Source: Halobacteriovoraceae bacterium (GTDB lineage Bacteria > Bdellovibrionota > Bacteriovoracia > Bacteriovoracales > Bacteriovoracaceae). Taken from it: DNA of 6,872 nucleotides. A model generated the notes under the pieces. The model worked only from the letters and a program-made list of their open reading frames with translations. It was not told the DNA's origin and made no database searches. The translations under genes and the position numbers were made by a program. The stretch covers positions 1-6,872 of the forward strand of contig JABJPQ010000705.1 in assembly GCA_018663815.1 (NCBI GenBank). Reading direction: 5' to 3'. Shown one piece after another: positions 6,422 through 6,872 of the stretch (the first letter of the stretch is position 1; each line of letters starts with the position of its first letter).

Positions 6422-6458
6422 GTCTAACCATTTGAATTTAGACGTTTTTTATTCAAAT
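6422..6458. promoter_or_regulatory. overlapping inverted repeats, candidate activator-binding site
   Basis: GTCTAA (6422-6427) and TTAGAC (6438-6443) form one dyad with a 10-bp gap. ATTTGAAT (6430-6437) and ATTCAAAT (6451-6458) form a second, overlapping dyad with a 13-bp gap. They sit about 50-85 bp upstream of the predicted transcription start at about 6509, a usual distance for an enhancer-binding protein acting on sigma-54 polymerase. The second dyad could instead form an RNA hairpin, but no gene runs into it from the left on the plus strand. Confidence 0.4.
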
Positions 6459-6481
6459 TTCAATCACAATCCCCCCATAAA

Positions 6482-6499
6482 TTGGCATCCGACTTGCTT
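6482..6499 (+). promoter_or_regulatory. sigma-54 (RpoN) -24/-12 promoter
   Basis: TTGGCATCCGACTTGCTT matches the RpoN consensus TTGGCAC-N5-TTGCW. The invariant GG (6484-6485) and GC (6496-6497) are exactly 12 bp apart, TTGGCA and TTGCT are intact, and only the base after TTGGCA (T instead of C) and the next one differ from the ideal. Transcription would start near 6509, about 50 bases before the ATG at 6561. No competing sigma-70 promoter stands out for that gene. Confidence 0.7.
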
Positions 6500-6519
6500 A
6501 ATAAATAGCATACATTAAG

Positions 6520-6544
6520 ACAGTATCTGTACTTTAGGACAGAT
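6520..6544 (+). other. leader hairpins just upstream of the ribosome site
   Basis: In the predicted leader of the secreted-protein gene, ATCTGT (6525-6530) pairs perfectly with ACAGAT (6539-6544) around an 8-base loop. CTGT (6527-6530) could alternatively pair with ACAG (6520-6523), so the two folds exclude each other. The words TTAAGACAG (6515-6523) and TTAGGACAG (6534-6542) are near-direct repeats. The ribosome site starts 7 bases after the larger stem. Stability is modest, so function is uncertain. Confidence 0.3.
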
Positions 6545-6560
6545 TTTATTAAGGATATTT

Positions 6561-6872
6561 ATGAAGACTTTACTCTTTTTAGTGATTTTTAGCATTGGCC
6601 CTGTCTTAGCCGCAAGCGCTTCACGAGATATTATTAAAATTTCGACGGCCATTGTTGATGATGTAGCAGATTCAGGAGAAAGAGAGTTTATTATTCCGGC
6701 CAATAGTACTAATACGGTTATAGTTCAGTTCGGTATTAAATTCTATCATTTAGATAAGACAAATACTTACAGAGGACCTCACTGTCATAATTATAATCCA
6801 CCTCTTGAGCAAAAATATAGATGTAAAGCTTGGAGAGAATACTCAGATGAGATCTCAATTGATATCTCTAAG
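6561..6872 (+). CDS. secreted protein of unknown family (partial, runs off right edge)
   Basis: The ATG at 6561 follows an AAGGA ribosome site at 6551-6555 with 5-base spacing. The frame stays open through the right edge, giving the first 104 residues. MKTLLFLVIFSIGPVLAASA is a standard Sec signal with cleavage near Ala18-Ser19. The visible mature part is moderately charged with two cysteines, Cys75 (in GPHCHNY) and Cys88 (in KYRCKAW), 13 apart and likely to form a disulfide in the periplasm or outside the cell. A beta-type stretch (REFIIPANST, TVIVQFGIKFY) precedes them. I recognise no family. Its upstream sigma-54 element and repeats suggest expression on a specific signal through an enhancer-binding protein. 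It is divergent from the barrel gene at 5423-6241. Confidence 0.75.
   Translation, partial: MKTLLFLVIFSIGPVLAASASRDIIKISTAIVDDVADSGEREFIIPANSTNTVIVQFGIKFYHLDKTNTYRGPHCHNYNPPLEQKYRCKAWREYSDEISIDISK

Larger units (their letters stand above)
6242..6560. other. 319-bp divergent intergenic region dense in dyad repeats
   Basis: No credible gene lies here. It separates the minus-strand barrel gene from the plus-strand secreted protein. From left to right it holds the barrel gene's ribosome site, a candidate TATAAT box for that gene, a long imperfect inverted repeat (6344-6369), two tandem GTCTAA words (6370-6382), an inverted pair GTCTAA/TTAGAC (6422-6443), an overlapping inverted pair (6430-6458), a sigma-54-type promoter (6482-6499) and a small leader hairpin (6520-6544). 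The crowding of repeats upstream of a -24/-12 element looks like a control region. Confidence 0.6.

Noticed and set aside
6594..6609. A second sigma-54-like match inside the secreted protein's signal sequence
   Set aside because: The GG/GC spacing fits, but the TTGC half reads TTAGC and the CA of TGGCA is lost; it lies inside coding sequence.
6515..6703. Minus-strand 62-codon open frame at the secreted protein's start
   Set aside because: It is antisense to the signal-peptide gene, whose own start has a good ribosome site; no coding signal of its own.

Overview
The window is AT-rich and Gram-negative in character. Five of the eight gene products visible here carry a signal peptide, a lipobox or a membrane bundle, and two end in the terminal phenylalanine typical of outer-membrane beta-barrels. 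Base composition, the density of envelope proteins and a good sigma-54 promoter would suit a marine or freshwater Bdellovibrionota of the Halobacteriovorax/Bacteriovorax kind. That assignment is an inference from style, not from a marker gene. There are no rRNA, tRNA, CRISPR, insertion-sequence or phage features.

Layout. 1-167 is the tail of an unidentified plus-strand gene. 227-1441 (+) encodes a one-piece ThrE-type threonine/serine exporter. It converges, with a 7-bp gap, on a minus-strand envelope pair: a lipoprotein (2191-2943) followed downstream by a small beta-barrel-like protein (1449-2117), with an intrinsic terminator between them. A divergent promoter region (2944-3153) then leads into a plus-strand operon: a 2-hydroxychromene-2-carboxylate isomerase/kappa-GST-type protein (3154-3777) and an enlarged adenosine-deaminase-superfamily protein (3789-5405). 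The operon converges on a minus-strand exported barrel-like protein (5423-6241). The 319-bp gap 6242-6560 is full of dyad repeats and holds a -24/-12 (sigma-54) promoter that reads into a secreted protein running off the right edge (6561-6872).

Points deserving attention. (1) The isomerase has a complete family N-terminus, a strong promoter and a Shine-Dalgarno site, but an ATC codon where its start should be; the first ATG, at 3271, would remove the catalytic serine. (2) The deaminase-like protein keeps the metal and catalytic residues of adenosine deaminase. However, it has an extra N-terminal region of about 85 residues and an insertion of roughly 75 residues before the PSSN motif, and Asn replaces the second Asp of the SDD motif, so its substrate is uncertain. 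(3) The sigma-54 promoter and its upstream dyads point to an enhancer-binding-protein-controlled secreted protein.

How the genes work together: the isomerase and deaminase-like genes are probably co-transcribed, and the lipoprotein and barrel genes probably share an upstream promoter with attenuation between them. No functional link is visible between these units, and no defence or secretion system is evident.
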